Assembly (NCBI GenBank): GCA_050696075.1
Contig: JBOGUF010000112.1
Coordinates: 1 to 7,530 of the forward strand
DNA: 7,530 nt
DNA from: JBOGUF01 sp050696075
GTDB taxonomy: Bacteria; Chloroflexota; Chloroflexia; Thermomicrobiales; UBA6265
Reading direction: 5' to 3'
Under the pieces are notes generated by a model, which saw only the letters and a program-made list of their open reading frames with translations, did no database searches and was not told where the DNA came from. Positions 6,424 to 7,530 of this stretch are shown here, piece after piece (the stretch's first letter is position 1; the number at the start of each line of letters is the position of its first letter). Position numbers and translations under genes: made by a program.

Positions 6424-7530
6424 CTACAACCGGTAGTGAAGATCGATCTCTTCCTGATAGCGCGCCACTGAGCCGTCAAAAACGCTGGCGATCGTGACCG
6501 GTCGATTCGCCGTCGCGGACTCCAAAATGGCGTACGCCATCGCAAGGTCAAGCAGCCCTTCGTCGCCGCTGGCCTCCATCTGCCGGCCGGCTTGGACCGC
6601 GCCGACAAAGTCGTTCAACTCCAGTCCGAATGAGTCTCGGACTCCCGCGGGAAAATAGTGCCGGCGCAACTCAGGAGAGGCACGCCGCGCGAACAGGTCC
6701 GGCGACGTCGCGCGAAAGCCGTCGTCAAGCACGACCTCGTCGCCCTTGATGCAGCCGCCGGTGCCATAGACCGCCGGGCCGCCATCGAGCGCCGTCTGCG
6801 CACCACGCCCAGCCCAGCTCCAAAAGGTCGTGCCGATGGCGCCATTAGCGAACCGCAGGTTAGCGAAGAAGGCGTCCTCCACCTCGTTCTTGACGCGGTC
6901 GCGGACCGCGCCGAACTGGTCGTGGTCGACTCGCTCCTGCTCCATCGTCGAGACGTAGGCGCTGATCTCTTCGACCGGTCCCATCACGTAACGGATGTAG
7001 TGCATCAGATGCACGCCGACATCGATCGCACCGCCGCCACCCGCTTCGAGCTTGCGGTGCCGCCACGGTGTGCGCGCCACGATCCGGTTGGGCGACCACT
7101 CATTGCCAATCCCACCCGAGATCCAAAGCTGCGGCCGACCGATCAGCCCCTCTTGGACGGCCCAACCCATCGCCCGCACACCCTCGGCGTAGCGGAGGTT
7201 CTCAGCGACGCCGACGACCAATCCGCGTCGATTCGCCTCGTCGACGATGGCGCGGCCGGCCCGCACGGAGATCGCGAACGGTTTTTCAATCAGTACGTGT
7301 TTGCCCGCGGCCAAGGCATCGAGGGCGATTTGGTGGTGGAGTGCCACGGGCGCCAGGACCAGCACCGCATCGACCACGTCGGCGTCGAGCATTCGTCGCC
7401 AGTCGTCGTAGAGTTCCGGCAGCGTGTCTGGATGGATGTCGCTCAGGTAGTGATGCGGCGCGCCCAGTGGATCAAGCGGATTCGCCGAGACCGGCGGTCG
7501 CGGCGCCGGCCCCTCGCCCCGCTGGCGAAA
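6424..7530 (-). CDS. Gfo/Idh/MocA-family oxidoreductase (N-terminus outside window)
   Basis: NAD(P)-dependent dehydrogenase, 368 visible residues plus TAG stop. The frame stays open from the internal Met at 7392 to the window edge (46 more codons), and the added residues fit the fold, so the true start lies beyond 7530 and the glycine-rich cofactor loop is not visible. Seen: a Rossmann strand VVDAVLVLAP, then GKHVLIEKPF (residues 76-85 of the visible part) with the EKP lysine, and GGGGAIDVGVH (164-174), the canonical DxGxH signature, followed by YVMGPVEE. This is the inositol-dehydrogenase-like version, unlike the two downstream relatives. An extended segment before the strand (PLDPLGAPHHYLSDIHPDTL and onward) looks like an insertion relative to a minimal family member. 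It is first in the visible operon and 206 bases upstream of the next gene. The family is certain, the substrate unknown. Confidence 0.92.
   Translation of the reverse strand, partial: FRQRGEGPAPRPPVSANPLDPLGAPHHYLSDIHPDTLPELYDDWRRMLDADVVDAVLVLAPVALHHQIALDALAAGKHVLIEKPFAISVRAGRAIVDEANRRGLVVGVAENLRYAEGVRAMGWAVQEGLIGRPQLWISGGIGNEWSPNRIVARTPWRHRKLEAGGGGAIDVGVHLMHYIRYVMGPVEEISAYVSTMEQERVDHDQFGAVRDRVKNEVEDAFFANLRFANGAIGTTFWSWAGRGAQTALDGGPAVYGTGGCIKGDEVVLDDGFRATSPDLFARRASPELRRHYFPAGVRDSFGLELNDFVGAVQAGRQMEASGDEGLLDLAMAYAILESATANRPVTIASVFDGSVARYQEEIDLHYRL

Overview
The window is one tightly packed block of six genes, all on the minus strand, so transcription runs from right (7530) to left (1). It is high-GC and bacterial, with Shine-Dalgarno motifs ahead of most genes. 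A Tat-type signal on the solute-binding protein and palindromic intergenic repeats that resemble those I associate with Chloroflexota (Thermomicrobia-like) genomes suggest that phylum. This placement is only a guess from general appearance; no marker gene is present.

In transcription order: (1) 7530-6424, a Gfo/Idh/MocA-type NAD(P)-dependent dehydrogenase whose N-terminus lies outside the window; (2) 6217-5117, a second, complete Gfo/Idh/MocA enzyme of the glucose-fructose-oxidoreductase-like (DxGxY) type; (3) 5072-3999, a third, divergent member with an atypical nucleotide-binding loop; (4) 3863-2094, a Tat-exported family 5 (DppA/OppA-like) solute-binding protein; (5) 2015-915, a DppB-type permease; (6) 779-1, a DppC-type permease cut by the left edge. 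The ATPase subunits expected for such a transporter are not in the window and may lie beyond position 1.

The simplest reading is a catabolic cassette. A 'peptide-class' ABC importer brings in a carbohydrate, polyol, glycoside or opine-like compound, and three different dehydrogenases oxidise or epimerise it, or its breakdown products, in the cytoplasm. The substrate cannot be read from the sequence.

The non-coding DNA is the least ordinary part. The whole 135-bp gap between the two permease genes is filled by a hairpin-forming element: three tandem copies of AGGCGTT on one side and their exact inverted counterparts on the other, with further nested stems in the loop. It abuts the stop codon of one gene and the Shine-Dalgarno of the next. 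A second, different imperfect palindrome of the dispersed-repeat type (6270-6346) sits between the first two dehydrogenase genes, together with a small GC hairpin and one more AGGCGTT copy. I see no RNA genes, CRISPR array, insertion sequence or phage gene, and no clear novel multi-gene system. No gene-free stretch exceeds about 210 bases.
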